Shown here: positions 1-7,660 of the stretch, one piece after another | Numbering within the stretch: the stretch's first letter is position 1 | Layout: each line of letters starts with the position of its first letter | Assembly: GCA_937901125.1 (NCBI GenBank) | Contig: CALCGT010000061.1 | Location: 1-43,732, forward strand | DNA: 43,732 nt | Source of the DNA: an uncultured Clostridia bacterium | GTDB taxonomy: Bacteria > Bacillota > Clostridia > Lachnospirales > Anaerotignaceae | Direction of reading: 5' to 3' | Notes under the pieces: generated by a model | Databases searched by the model: none | What the model saw: only the letters and a program-made list of their open reading frames with translations | Told to the model about the DNA's origin: nothing | Translations under genes and position numbers: made by a program

Positions 1-150
1 CCCCTTATGAAGTTTATTTTTCTGTATCGTTGCACTTGACTTGACAATTCAAGATATAAAAAATGGCTTGGAATGGTCCCAATGGAGCCAGGGAAGCAGG
101 ATGCGGATGGGATTATCCGCAAAATAAAAGAAATCAGAGGAGTGGATGCC

Positions 151-432
151 ATGATCGTAGGGACTTGTGAGGTCACCTTTTGGGCAGCTTGGGTCTCCAG
201 CCTGAAGGAAAAGCGGATGGTAGTAAAAAGTCTGGTGGAAAAGACGAGACATAAATTTAACGTTTCCGTGGCGGAGGTGGACAGGCAGGATGAGCATAAA
301 ACCATCGTCATCGGCTTCGCCTGTGTCACCAATGAAAGGCGTCATGCCGACAGCATGATACAGCATATTCTGGATTTTATGGAGAAAAGTACGGAGGCAG
401 AACTCCTTTCTGCGGAATATGAGGTTTTTTAG
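151..432 (+). CDS. DUF503 family protein (YlxP-like)
   Basis: Small 93-residue protein that I recognise as the DUF503/YlxP family, whose members often sit near nusA-infB-rbfA; its biochemical role is not established. The motif SLKEKRMVVKSLVEKTRHKF near the N-terminus, followed by the VAEVD strand and a conserved second half (IGFACVTNERRHAD), is characteristic. The frame stays open upstream to position 73, but AGAGGAG at 136-142 lies 8 bases before the ATG at 151, and the extra N-terminal residues do not resemble the family, so I use 151. It is the first complete gene in the window; its upstream neighbours are not visible. The next gene, tig, has its own promoter. Confidence 0.8.
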   Translation: MIVGTCEVTFWAAWVSSLKEKRMVVKSLVEKTRHKFNVSVAEVDRQDEHKTIVIGFACVTNERRHADSMIQHILDFMEKSTEAELLSAEYEVF

Positions 433-474
433 GCATGTTTTTTGCTGAAAACCTGCGGAAAATTTGCATTTACC

Positions 475-505
475 TGTAGATTTTCAAAAATCAGTGTGTT
501 ATAAT
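475..505 (+). promoter_or_regulatory. Predicted sigma-A promoter of tig
   Basis: Perfect -10 TATAAT at 500-505 preceded by TGT (extended -10, TG at 497-498). The -35 (TGTAGA at 475-480) is poor, which fits an extended -10 promoter. It leaves a leader of about 100 bases before tig. Confidence 0.55.
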
Positions 506-613
506 CAACTATGATTGTGCAGTTTTCGTGTACTGTATCTCAACATGGCAGCAGCATAGAAAATAAGACAAGGTTGTCATAAAACGAATATTTTTAAGGA
601 GGAGCTTCTTACA

Positions 614-1906
614 ATGAACGCAACATTATTGAACAAAGAAAAAACAGCAGTAAAATTTTCCTTTGAAGTAACTGCAGAAGTACTGGAACAGGGTATGGCA
701 TTTGCTTACAACAAACATAAAAACAATCTGTCCCTGCCCGGCTTCAGAAAAGGCAAAGTGCCCAGAAAACTGATCGAAGCACAGTACGGCGAAGCATTCT
801 TCTACGAAGATGCCATCAACCATATCTTCCCCGAAGAATACATGACAGCAGTAAAAGAACTGGGTCTAGAAGTTGTATCCGCACCTACACTGGACATCGA
901 ATACATCGAATCCGGCAAAGGCGCAAAATTCATCGTTGATGTAACAGTAAAGCCCGAAGTAACACTGGGTCAGTACAAAGGTCTGGAAGTGGAAAAGGTT
1001 TCCGCTGAAGTAACAGACACAGATGTTATGATGGAACTGGAAAAGGTTCAGAGACAGAATGCAAGAAAAGTTGAAGTAACAGACAGAGCAGCACAGATGG
1101 GCGACGTTGCAAACATCGACTACTTGGGTTCCGTTGACGGCGTACCTTTCGACGGCGGCAAAGCAGAAGGACATGACCTGGAACTGGGTTCTCATTCTTT
1201 CATCGAAGGATTTGAAGAGCAGATCGTAGGCCACAACATTGGCGAAGAATTCGACATCAACGTAACATTCCCCGAAGCTTACCATGCACCCGAACTGGCT
1301 GGCAAACCTGCTGTATTCGCAATCAAACTGAATGCTATTACAGCAAAAGAACTGCCCGAACTGAACGATGCATTTGCAGAAGATGTATCCGAATTCTCCA
1401 CACTGGATGAATACAAAGCAGATATTCTGGCTAAACTGGCAACAGAAAAAACAGAAAAAGCAAGACAGCTGCAGGGCGATAAACTGCTGGATGCAGCAGT
1501 AGCAAACTGCACAATGGAAGTTCCTCAGGTTATGTACGATAACAAGATCGACAGCATGATGAGAGAATTCGAAGAAAACATCGTTCGTCAGGGTCTATCC
1601 ATGGAAATCTACTACCAGTACATGGGCACAAACGAAGAAACAATGAGAGAAACTTTCAAAGATACATCCATGAAGAGTGTTGACGCGAGACTGATGCTGG
1701 AAGCAATCGCTAAAGCTGAAAACCTGGTGATCTCCGATGAAGATCTGGATGCAGAAGTTTGCAAATACGGCGAAAGCTATGGTGTAGACGGCAAAACAAT
1801 GCTGGAAATGATCCAGGATGAAGATAAAGAAGCGCTGAGACAGGATATGCTGGTAAGAGCAGCTATGAAAGTGATTGAAGATACAGCTATCCTCAAAGAA
1901 GCTTAA
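614..1906 (+). CDS. tig: Trigger factor, ribosome-bound chaperone and prolyl isomerase
   Basis: 430 residues, the normal length for trigger factor, which binds the 50S exit tunnel and shields nascent chains in the cytoplasm. The ribosome-docking signature GFRKGK is at residues 43-48. An FKBP-type peptidyl-prolyl isomerase domain spans about 155-240 (GDVANIDYLG, then FIEGFEEQIVGH), and the helical chaperone arms occupy the rest. AAGGAGGAGC at 597-606 precedes the ATG. Codon choice is strongly biased (CTG, AAA, GAA, ACA, CCC), as in the threonine ammonia-lyase and fhs genes here, suggesting high expression. Its position directly before clpP-clpX is the usual tig-clpP-clpX order, but a terminator separates it from clpP. 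Confidence 0.97.
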   Translation: MNATLLNKEKTAVKFSFEVTAEVLEQGMAFAYNKHKNNLSLPGFRKGKVPRKLIEAQYGEAFFYEDAINHIFPEEYMTAVKELGLEVVSAPTLDIEYIESGKGAKFIVDVTVKPEVTLGQYKGLEVEKVSAEVTDTDVMMELEKVQRQNARKVEVTDRAAQMGDVANIDYLGSVDGVPFDGGKAEGHDLELGSHSFIEGFEEQIVGHNIGEEFDINVTFPEAYHAPELAGKPAVFAIKLNAITAKELPELNDAFAEDVSEFSTLDEYKADILAKLATEKTEKARQLQGDKLLDAAVANCTMEVPQVMYDNKIDSMMREFEENIVRQGLSMEIYYQYMGTNEETMRETFKDTSMKSVDARLMLEAIAKAENLVISDEDLDAEVCKYGESYGVDGKTMLEMIQDEDKEALRQDMLVRAAMKVIEDTAILKEA

Positions 1907-1935
1907 TCTATTCAAACGAAATAATATGAAATCAA

Positions 1936-1967
1936 TAAGGCACAGTTTCACTGTGCCTTAGATTTTA
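1936..1967 (+). terminator. Intrinsic terminator after tig
   Basis: A perfect 10-bp stem (TAAGGCACAG, 1936-1945, with CTGTGCCTTA, 1951-1960) around a 5-base loop is followed by the T-rich GATTTTAATT. The tail is not a pure T-run, so some read-through into clpP is possible; I see no clear clpP promoter. Confidence 0.75.
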
Positions 1968-2018
1968 ATTGAACAGCGGAGATTTTTTCGCAATCAAAAT
2001 TAGATTGGAGGAATCATA

Positions 2019-2618
2019 ATGAGTTTAGTACCTATGGTCGTAGAACAGTCCAACCGTGGTGAACGTTCTTATGATATTTATTCCAGACTGCTGAAAGACA
2101 GAATCATTTTCCTGGGGGAAGAGGTTAACGATGTGACCGCAAGCCTTGTGGTAGCGCAGCTGCTGTTCTTGGCGGCGGAAGACCCCGATAAGGATATCAA
2201 CCTGTACATCAACAGCCCGGGCGGCTCTGTAACAGCCGGTATGGCGATTTACGATACGATGCAGTATATCAAACCCGATGTATCTACCATTTGTATCGGT
2301 ATGGCGGCAAGCATGGGTGCCTTCCTGCTAGCAGGCGGCGCAAAAGGCAAGAGATATGCTCTGCCCAATGCGGAAGTGATGATCCATCAGCCCAGCGGCG
2401 GTGCAAGAGGGCAGGCAACGGATATCCGTATTCATGCAGAAAATATTTTACGCACAAAGAAAAAGCTGAATGAAATTCTGGCAGAAAATACAGGCCGTTC
2501 CTATGAAGAGATCGAAAGAGATACGGAACGGGATAACTTTATGAGTGCTGAGGAAGCAAAGGCTTATGGTCTGATCGACGATGTCATCACAAAACCTCAG
2601 ACAAAGGAGAGAGGATAA
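2019..2618 (+). CDS. clpP: ATP-dependent Clp protease proteolytic subunit ClpP
   Basis: 199-residue serine peptidase that forms the tetradecameric degradation chamber and works with ClpX (next gene) or ClpC/ClpA. The catalytic triad is visible as Ser98 (GMAASMG), His123 (MIHQPSGG) and Asp172 (RDNFMSAEEA). The oligomerisation and active-site strand YINSPGGSVTAG is at 63-74. TTGGAGG lies upstream of the ATG at the right distance. The stop codon TAA is directly followed by the ATG of clpX with no gap, so the two genes form one translationally linked unit. The known family role is regulated proteolysis in the cytoplasm; nothing in the sequence is unusual. Confidence 0.98.
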   Translation: MSLVPMVVEQSNRGERSYDIYSRLLKDRIIFLGEEVNDVTASLVVAQLLFLAAEDPDKDINLYINSPGGSVTAGMAIYDTMQYIKPDVSTICIGMAASMGAFLLAGGAKGKRYALPNAEVMIHQPSGGARGQATDIRIHAENILRTKKKLNEILAENTGRSYEEIERDTERDNFMSAEEAKAYGLIDDVITKPQTKERG

Positions 2619-3914
2619 ATGGCAGGTAAAACGGAAGATATGAACAAACTGCGGTGTTCCTTCTGTGGCAAAACACAGGATCAGGTAAAAAAACTGATCG
2701 CAGGACCCAATGTATATATCTGCGATGAATGCATCGACCTTTGCGCGGACATCATCGATGAAGAATATGATGTATTGGCAAACAAGGACGAAGAACTGAA
2801 TGTTCCCAAGCCCAAGGAGATCAAAGAAACACTGGACGAATATGTCATTGGCCAGGATCGGGCAAAGCAGGCTTTGGCCGTTGCCGTTTACAACCATTAC
2901 AAACGTATCTATATAGATGCGAAAGCAGAGGATGTGGAACTGCAGAAAAGCAATATCTTGCTGGTAGGCCCTACGGGTACTGGTAAGACTCTGCTGGCCC
3001 AGACTTTGGCGAAAGTGCTGAATGTACCCTTTGCCATTGCCGATGCCACATCTCTGACAGAAGCAGGCTACGTTGGTGAAGACGTGGAAAACATCCTGCT
3101 GAAGCTGATCCAGGCGGCAGATTATGATATCGAACGGGCAGAACGGGGCATCATCTATATCGACGAGATCGATAAGATCACAAAGAAAAGTGAAAATGTA
3201 TCTATTACAAGAGATGTCAGCGGCGAAGGCGTACAGCAGGCGCTACTAAAGATTCTGGAAGGTACCGTAGCAAGCGTACCACCTCAGGGCGGCAGAAAAC
3301 ACCCCCATCAGGAATTTATTCAGATCGATACGACAAATATCCTGTTTATCTGCGGAGGTGCCTTTGGCGGCATCGAAAGAATCATCCAGAACCGTATGGG
3401 TCACAAGGTCATCGGTTTTGGTGCGGAAGTGCAGAGCAAGCTGGATAAAACAAACGATGAACTGCTGCAGAGCCTGATGCCTCAGGATCTGCTGAAATAT
3501 GGCCTGATCCCTGAATTTATCGGCCGTCTACCTGTAGTAGTGACACTGGATAATCTGGACGAGGATGCCTTTGTGCATATTTTGACAGAGCCCAAGAATG
3601 CCTTGACAAAGCAGTATGAATATCTTTTCGCTTTGGATGATGTTATTCTGGAATTCAAGGAAGAAGCCCTGAGAGCAATCGCAAGAAAAGCCATGGAACG
3701 GGAAACAGGTGCCCGTGGTCTGCGTTCTATCGTAGAGGAATTCATCAACCCTATTATGTATGAAATTCCTACAGAAACGACAGTGGAACGCTGCATCATT
3801 ACAGAAGCTGTTGTGGGTGGAAAAGATAAACCTGAATATGTTTATAACGAAAACAGACAGCCCCTGCAGCGGATGCGGAAACGCAAAAGCAGCAAAACGG
3901 GAGTTTCCGCTTAA
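2619..3914 (+). CDS. clpX: ClpX, substrate-unfolding AAA+ ATPase of ClpXP
   Basis: 431 residues. An N-terminal zinc-binding domain has Cys13, Cys16, Cys35 and Cys38. The AAA+ module has Walker A GPTGTGKT (117-124), Walker B IIYIDEID (178-185), the substrate-gripping pore loop GYVGED (150-155) and sensor-2 GARGLR near the C-terminal domain. The ClpP-docking tripeptide Ile-Gly-Phe is at 265-267, confirming that it pairs with the clpP encoded immediately upstream. The ribosome binding site AAAGGAGAGAGG sits inside the end of clpP. No lon gene follows, unlike in Bacillus; a strong terminator closes the unit. Confidence 0.98.
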   Translation: MAGKTEDMNKLRCSFCGKTQDQVKKLIAGPNVYICDECIDLCADIIDEEYDVLANKDEELNVPKPKEIKETLDEYVIGQDRAKQALAVAVYNHYKRIYIDAKAEDVELQKSNILLVGPTGTGKTLLAQTLAKVLNVPFAIADATSLTEAGYVGEDVENILLKLIQAADYDIERAERGIIYIDEIDKITKKSENVSITRDVSGEGVQQALLKILEGTVASVPPQGGRKHPHQEFIQIDTTNILFICGGAFGGIERIIQNRMGHKVIGFGAEVQSKLDKTNDELLQSLMPQDLLKYGLIPEFIGRLPVVVTLDNLDEDAFVHILTEPKNALTKQYEYLFALDDVILEFKEEALRAIARKAMERETGARGLRSIVEEFINPIMYEIPTETTVERCIITEAVVGGKDKPEYVYNENRQPLQRMRKRKSSKTGVSA

Positions 3915-3987
3915 AAAGATATTTTGAAATGGATAGGCTTTTTTAGGCCATCCTTCAGGGTGTCTGGATCGTAATTGAGAAAGAAAC

Positions 3988-4033
3988 AGCGTCGGAAATA
4001 CTGTAAAAACGGTATTCTGATGCTTTCTTTTTT
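3988..4033 (+). terminator. Intrinsic terminator of clpP-clpX
   Basis: The two stem segments AGCGTCGG and AATACTGT (3988-4004, one bulged A between them) pair with ACGGTATT and CTGATGCT (4009-4024) around an AAAA loop, about 16 pairs including G-U. TTCTTTTTT follows at 4025-4033. Confidence 0.75.
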
Positions 4034-4304
4034 GCTCGGAAGAGGCTTCTTTTGGGGAAAAACGCACAACGAACAGAGGCAAAATTTTATAGTGTATGGA
4101 AAATTGTACACCTCAGATGGAATCACTGGAATATCTAACAAAAACGCAAAAAATGTTAAAAAAATCGCAAAAAAGCGTTGACTATAAAGAGGGAGAGGGA
4201 TATAATTTACCTGTATTTGAGAGAGGGACAAAAAGAAACAAGTGTCCTTGTATTAGAAACGATATAAAAAGAAAAAGATATATAAAAGACAGGAGGAAGA
4301 AAAA
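4034..4304 (+). promoter_or_regulatory. Promoter and leader of threonine ammonia-lyase
   Basis: This gap holds no supported gene. It contains a near-perfect sigma-A promoter: TTGACT at 4178-4183, a 17-base spacer and TATAAT at 4201-4206. The predicted start is near 4213, giving a leader of about 90 bases rich in A and G. I looked for a T-box and found no specifier loop, AGGGTGG-type T-box sequence or terminator in the leader. A weak 5-bp hairpin (GGACA/TGTCC) is the only structure seen. AGGAGG at 4291-4296 precedes the ATG at 4305. Confidence 0.8.
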
Positions 4305-5495
4305 ATGCTGACACTGGAAATGATTCAGGATGCAAAGAAAGTACTGGAAGACGTAGCAAGAACAACACCTCTGTTCGAATCCGCTTTCATCAACCCCAAC
4401 GCAAACGTATTTATCAAATGTGAAAATATGCAGGTTACAGGCTCCTTCAAACTGAGAGGCGCTTATGTAAAAACAGCTAGCCTGACAGAAGCAGAAGCTT
4501 CAAAAGGCGTAATCGCTTGCTCCGCTGGTAACCACGCACAGGGCGTTGCTCTGGCAGCACAGAAAAAAGGCATCAAAGCAACAATCTGCATGCCCGCTGG
4601 CGCACCTCTGGCAAAAGTAGAAGCTACAAAGAGCTATGGTGCAGAAGTTGTTCTGGTTCCCGGCGTATACGATGACGCAGCTGCAAAAGCAGTAGAACTG
4701 CAGAAAGAACACGGCTACACATTCCTGCACCCCTTCAACGATGAATATGTAATGGCTGGTCAGGGTACAGTTGGTCTGGAAATTCTGGACAAACTGCCCG
4801 ACGCAGAAGTTGTATTCGTTCCCATCGGTGGCGGCGGTCTGATCTCCGGTGTTGCTTGCGCAATCAAGAGCATCAACCCCAACTGCAAAGTATACGGCGT
4901 ACAGGCAGCAGGTGCTCCTTCCATGAAACAGTCCATCGAACATAAGAAAATTGAAAAGCTGGCTAGCGTTGCAACAATGGCTGACGGTATCGCTGTAAAA
5001 GAACCCGGCGACCTGACATTCGAAAACTGTCTGAAATACGTTGACGGTGTTGTAACAGTAACAGAAGCTGAAATCGCTTCCGCTATCCTGATGCTGCTGG
5101 AAAAACACAAAATGGTAGCAGAAGGCGCAGGTGCTGTTTCCGTAGCAGCTGCTATGACAAACAAAGTAGATATCGCTGGTAAGAAAGTAGTTTGCGTAGT
5201 ATCCGGCGGTAACGTAGACGTTAACGTTCTGGACAGAATCATTGACAAAGGCCTGCAGGAAAACGGCAGAATTGCTGAATTCTCTGTAATGATGGCTGAT
5301 AAACCCGGTCAGCTGATCCAGCTGCTGCAGATCATCGCAGAAACAGGCGCAAACATTCTGGATGTAAACCACGACAGAAGAGCAAAAGGCGTAGCAGTAA
5401 GCAACGTAGTAGTAAACGTAGCTGTTGAAACAAGAAACAAAGCACACTACGAAGAAATGGTTGCAGCTCTGAAAGCAAAAGGCTATACGATCTGA
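4305..5495 (+). CDS. ilvA: Threonine ammonia-lyase (PLP-dependent, one ACT domain)
   Basis: 396 residues; deaminates threonine (and usually serine) to 2-oxobutyrate and ammonia. PLP lysine is Lys49 in GSFKLRGA; the asparagine loop SAGNHAQG is at 73-80 and the phosphate-binding glycine loop GGGG at 175-178. A single ACT-type regulatory domain fills about 325-396 (AEFSVMMADKPGQL). The length fits the medium form with one C-terminal domain rather than the 500-residue biosynthetic enzyme. The gene stands alone behind a near-consensus promoter, ends in its own terminator and has extreme codon bias. I infer a major, perhaps catabolic, role in threonine fermentation. No isoleucine genes are nearby. 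The symbol could also be tdcB. Confidence 0.93.
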   Translation: MLTLEMIQDAKKVLEDVARTTPLFESAFINPNANVFIKCENMQVTGSFKLRGAYVKTASLTEAEASKGVIACSAGNHAQGVALAAQKKGIKATICMPAGAPLAKVEATKSYGAEVVLVPGVYDDAAAKAVELQKEHGYTFLHPFNDEYVMAGQGTVGLEILDKLPDAEVVFVPIGGGGLISGVACAIKSINPNCKVYGVQAAGAPSMKQSIEHKKIEKLASVATMADGIAVKEPGDLTFENCLKYVDGVVTVTEAEIASAILMLLEKHKMVAEGAGAVSVAAAMTNKVDIAGKKVVCVVSGGNVDVNVLDRIIDKGLQENGRIAEFSVMMADKPGQLIQLLQIIAETGANILDVNHDRRAKGVAVSNVVVNVAVETRNKAHYEEMVAALKAKGYTI

Positions 5496-5509
5496 TATTT
5501 CAACAACCC

Positions 5510-5549
5510 AAAGCCATCCTCATAAATGAGGGTGGTTTTGTTTTTTTTA
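5510..5549 (+). terminator. Intrinsic terminator of threonine ammonia-lyase gene
   Basis: AAAGCCATCCTCA and TGAGGGTGGTTTT pair over 13 positions (two G-U) around a TAAA loop, followed by TTGTTTTTTTT ending at 5548. Confidence 0.92.
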
Positions 5550-5567
5550 AATCATTACAAAAATTTG

Positions 5568-5620
5568 TTGACAAACCACTTTCGTTACATATACAATTAA
5601 ATTGATTAAATATTTAATCA
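5568..5620 (+). promoter_or_regulatory. Promoter with palindromic operator-like site
   Basis: TTGACA at 5568-5573, an 18-base spacer and TACAAT at 5592-5597 form a good sigma-A promoter. Beginning 6 bases after the -10, exactly where transcription should start, lies the perfect 18-bp palindrome TGATTAAATATTTAATCA (5603-5620). A repressor bound there would block initiation. No regulator gene is adjacent, so the binding protein is unknown. Confidence 0.6.
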
Positions 5621-5685
5621 CCTCACAGAATTATGTAAATATAGTAAGATGAGTGAAATGCAATGAGAAAAGGAAGGTGGATATT

Positions 5686-6255
5686 ATGAAAAAATTTATT
5701 AGATTCCTCGGATTTTTGTTAATGTTGACTCTGATTTTTAATTCTGTTGCATTTGCAGAGGAGGATTATGTTACTGGAAACGATATAATTACAGAAGATA
5801 ATATCATAGAGTTGGAAGTAGATATTTATGATAGTATGGAAGAATATCAAAAAAGTGTTGCAGAAACTATGGCTGATGTTGCACAAACCAGAGCGTTTGT
5901 AGAAGCTGGAGCTTTTAAGATATCTTTAATACGTGCAAAACCTGGCTCTACGTCTGTAACTACAGTTTTGAATTTTATTGGAGGAAATGTTGTCATTGAT
6001 GAAATTAAATTTAAACAAGTTAAAGTAACAAGAGACACAAATTTAGGACTTCCTGTATATATGGAAATTGGTACAGGCTTGACTAATCTTTATATGCCAA
6101 TGGCTTCTGGTGTAACAACATTGGGTATTGCCAATATTCCAACAGATCAAACAAAAGCGAGATTTTCTGCTATTGGTTTAGCTGGTCATTGTACGTATCA
6201 TAACGAATATCATTCTATCAATGATTTGGGTAATGGTGGAATTACAATTCAGTAA
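5686..6255 (+). CDS. Secreted protein of unknown function
   Basis: 189 residues. I do not recognise a family. The first 24 residues form a textbook signal peptide: Lys-Lys, a hydrophobic core FLGFLLMLTLIFNSVAF, then Ala before the acidic EEDY. The mature part is acidic at first, then contains a run of short beta-like segments (KISLIRAKPGS, FIGGNVVIDEIKFKQVKV, MEIGTGLTNLYMP) and ends in a His/Tyr-rich GHCTYHNEYHSINDL stretch with one cysteine. The frame is open from 5653, but AGGAAGGTGG before the ATG at 5686 and the signal peptide decide the start. Codon use is clearly more AT-rich than in neighbouring genes, which hints at recent acquisition. It is 31 bases upstream of a small membrane protein, probably co-transcribed. 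Confidence 0.75.
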   Translation: MKKFIRFLGFLLMLTLIFNSVAFAEEDYVTGNDIITEDNIIELEVDIYDSMEEYQKSVAETMADVAQTRAFVEAGAFKISLIRAKPGSTSVTTVLNFIGGNVVIDEIKFKQVKVTRDTNLGLPVYMEIGTGLTNLYMPMASGVTTLGIANIPTDQTKARFSAIGLAGHCTYHNEYHSINDLGNGGITIQ

Positions 6256-6286
6256 AAAGAAAAATATTTAAGGGGTAAAGGTGTAA

Positions 6287-6484
6287 ATGATGTATTATTA
6301 TGTTTCTCCCATCATTGAAATCATGTTTGTTTGCCTACTTGCAGCATTCTGTATCGCTATGTTGTTTTTATTTGATGCGGTAAGAACTGGAAAACATCAT
6401 AGAAAACCAATCTGCGTGATTTGTATTGCTGTTACCATCATTCTTGCGGTTGTTTTATATTGCTATATCAAAGGGCTGGCATAA
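6287..6484 (+). CDS. Small two-helix membrane protein, unknown function
   Basis: 65 residues with two predicted membrane segments, about 8-30 (IIEIMFVCLLAAFCIAMLFL) and 43-61 (VICIAVTIILAVVLYCYI), joined by a basic loop TGKHHRKP. The start could be either of two adjacent ATGs (6287 or 6290); GGGGTAAAGGTG upstream is a moderate ribosome binding site. It shares the AT-rich composition of the secreted protein before it and has no promoter of its own, so the two are likely one transcript ending at the terminator at 6556. Function unknown; a partner or anchor role for the secreted protein is only a guess. Confidence 0.6.
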   Translation: MMYYYVSPIIEIMFVCLLAAFCIAMLFLFDAVRTGKHHRKPICVICIAVTIILAVVLYCYIKGLA

Positions 6485-6555
6485 TCAGCATAAAATATTT
6501 GCGGGAAAAGTGGGATGCAGCGTTGCATTGGGGCATCGGAAGAAAAAAAGAATTT

Positions 6556-6585
6556 GGGTTTGGGCAGCAGTCCAAGCCCTTTTTT
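6556..6585 (+). terminator. Intrinsic terminator after the small membrane protein gene
   Basis: GGGTTTGG (6556-6563) pairs with CCAAGCCC (6572-6579), 8 pairs with one G-U, followed by six T. Confidence 0.85.
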
Positions 6586-6586
6586 G

Positions 6587-6615
6587 TTGAAAAAATAAGG
6601 GGAATATATTATGCT
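6587..6615 (+). promoter_or_regulatory. Possible promoter of the first EamA gene
   Basis: TTGAAA at 6587-6592, a 17-base spacer and TATGCT at 6610-6615, right behind the preceding terminator and about 20 bases before the start codon. Confidence 0.4.
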
Positions 6616-6635
6616 ATTTTTTGAGGTGAAAGGAA

Positions 6636-7538
6636 ATGGAAAAAACAAAAGATAAACGGATTATTGGTATCTGCTATACCCTTTCGGGCGGGATGTGCTG
6701 GGGGCTTTCCGGCTGCTTTGGGCAGTATTTATTTCAGGAAAAGGGCATTACAGCGGAATGGCTGGTAACGGTACGTCTGGTTTTTGCGGGCGTGCTGCTG
6801 GTTTTGCTGGGGCTCCTTTTAACCAAAAAGAGAATGGGGGATGTTTGGAAAGAACCTGTGGATAAAAAAAGATTGCTAGTCTTTGCTATCGGCGGTATGC
6901 TGACCTGCCAGTATACCTATTTTGCTGCGATCCAACATTCCAATGCGGGTACAGCAACAGTGCTGCAGTCCTTAGCGCCTGTAATCATTTTGGGTATTGT
7001 TTGCATGAAGGAAAAACGGCTGCCCCACAAACTGGAAACAGGGGCTATCATCTGTGCGCTTTTTGGGGTATTTCTGCTGAGCACCCACGGGGATATCCAC
7101 AGTATGAGCATTACAACATTGGCACTGCTGTTTGGTCTAGGTGCTGCGGCTAGTGCGGCAGCCTATAATCTGCTTTCCGGCGATTTGCTGCGGAAATATG
7201 GAGTATATGCCGTAGTCGGCTATGCCATGTTCATAGCAGGGGTGGCGATGGTTATCATCGTGCGACCATGGAGATATGTTGTGACCTATGACATGGGGAC
7301 GATTTTGGCGACGTCAGCGGTCGTTGTTATCGGCACGGCTGTGGCGTTTTCTTTGTATCTGAAGGGTGTCAGCCTGGTGGGACCCTTCATGGGCAGTCTG
7401 CTTGGTATGGTAGAACCCATTACGGCTGTTATCGTTTCATTGGTGTTTCTGGGCGCAGCTTTTCATATTATGGATCTGGCTGGTTTTGTGCTGATTTTGG
7501 GCACAGTGGTGGCTTTGTCCTTACGGTCGAAAGCATGA
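6636..7538 (+). CDS. EamA/DMT-family transporter
   Basis: 300 residues, about ten hydrophobic helices arranged as two EamA repeats, the standard architecture of the drug/metabolite transporter superfamily in the inner membrane. The first repeat contains LSGGMCWGLSGCFGQYLF and the N-terminal half has the typical AAIQHSNAGTATVLQSLAPV helix; the second repeat has the matching SLVGPFMGSLLGMVEPITAV helix. GGTGAAAGGAA precedes the ATG. It is a single-gene unit between two terminators. Substrates of such proteins (amino acids, metabolites) cannot be read from sequence. It is not a close copy of the second EamA protein at 17793. Confidence 0.9.
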   Translation: MEKTKDKRIIGICYTLSGGMCWGLSGCFGQYLFQEKGITAEWLVTVRLVFAGVLLVLLGLLLTKKRMGDVWKEPVDKKRLLVFAIGGMLTCQYTYFAAIQHSNAGTATVLQSLAPVIILGIVCMKEKRLPHKLETGAIICALFGVFLLSTHGDIHSMSITTLALLFGLGAAASAAAYNLLSGDLLRKYGVYAVVGYAMFIAGVAMVIIVRPWRYVVTYDMGTILATSAVVVIGTAVAFSLYLKGVSLVGPFMGSLLGMVEPITAVIVSLVFLGAAFHIMDLAGFVLILGTVVALSLRSKA

Positions 7539-7545
7539 AGCTTAC

Positions 7546-7584
7546 ATATACCTTGGTTTTTACGGAAACCAAGGTATATTTGCT
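7546..7584 (+). terminator. Intrinsic terminator after the first EamA gene
   Basis: Perfect 14-bp stem: ATATACCTTGGTTT (7546-7559) with AAACCAAGGTATAT (7566-7579), loop TTACGG. The T-tail is short (ATTTG), but the stem is very stable. Confidence 0.75.
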
Positions 7585-7608
7585 TGAAAAAGCATTTTAT
7601 GGTATGAT
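7580..7608 (+). promoter_or_regulatory. Predicted extended -10 promoter of ftsK
   Basis: TTGCTT at 7580-7585, 17-base spacer, TATGAT at 7603-7608 preceded by TGG (extended -10). Confidence 0.5.
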
Positions 7609-7660
7609 AAAAGTCTAGAAAATTTTATCTTATGATATAAAAATAGATGGGGTGAGGAAT

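Noticed and set aside
73..150. N-terminal extension of the DUF503 protein
   Set aside because: The ribosome binding site and family start both point to the ATG at 151.
3936..3960. GGAT-A-GGC / GCC-ATCC hairpin just after clpX as a terminator
   Set aside because: The stem has a bulge and no T-run follows; the hairpin at 3988-4033 is much better.
4213..4304. T-box or other amino-acid riboswitch in the threonine ammonia-lyase leader
   Set aside because: The leader is too short and lacks a T-box sequence, specifier stem and terminator.
3975..4311. Two small plus-strand frames between clpX and the threonine ammonia-lyase gene
   Set aside because: They overlap the clpX terminator and the TTGACT/TATAAT promoter, have no ribosome binding site and give Lys/Arg-rich products.
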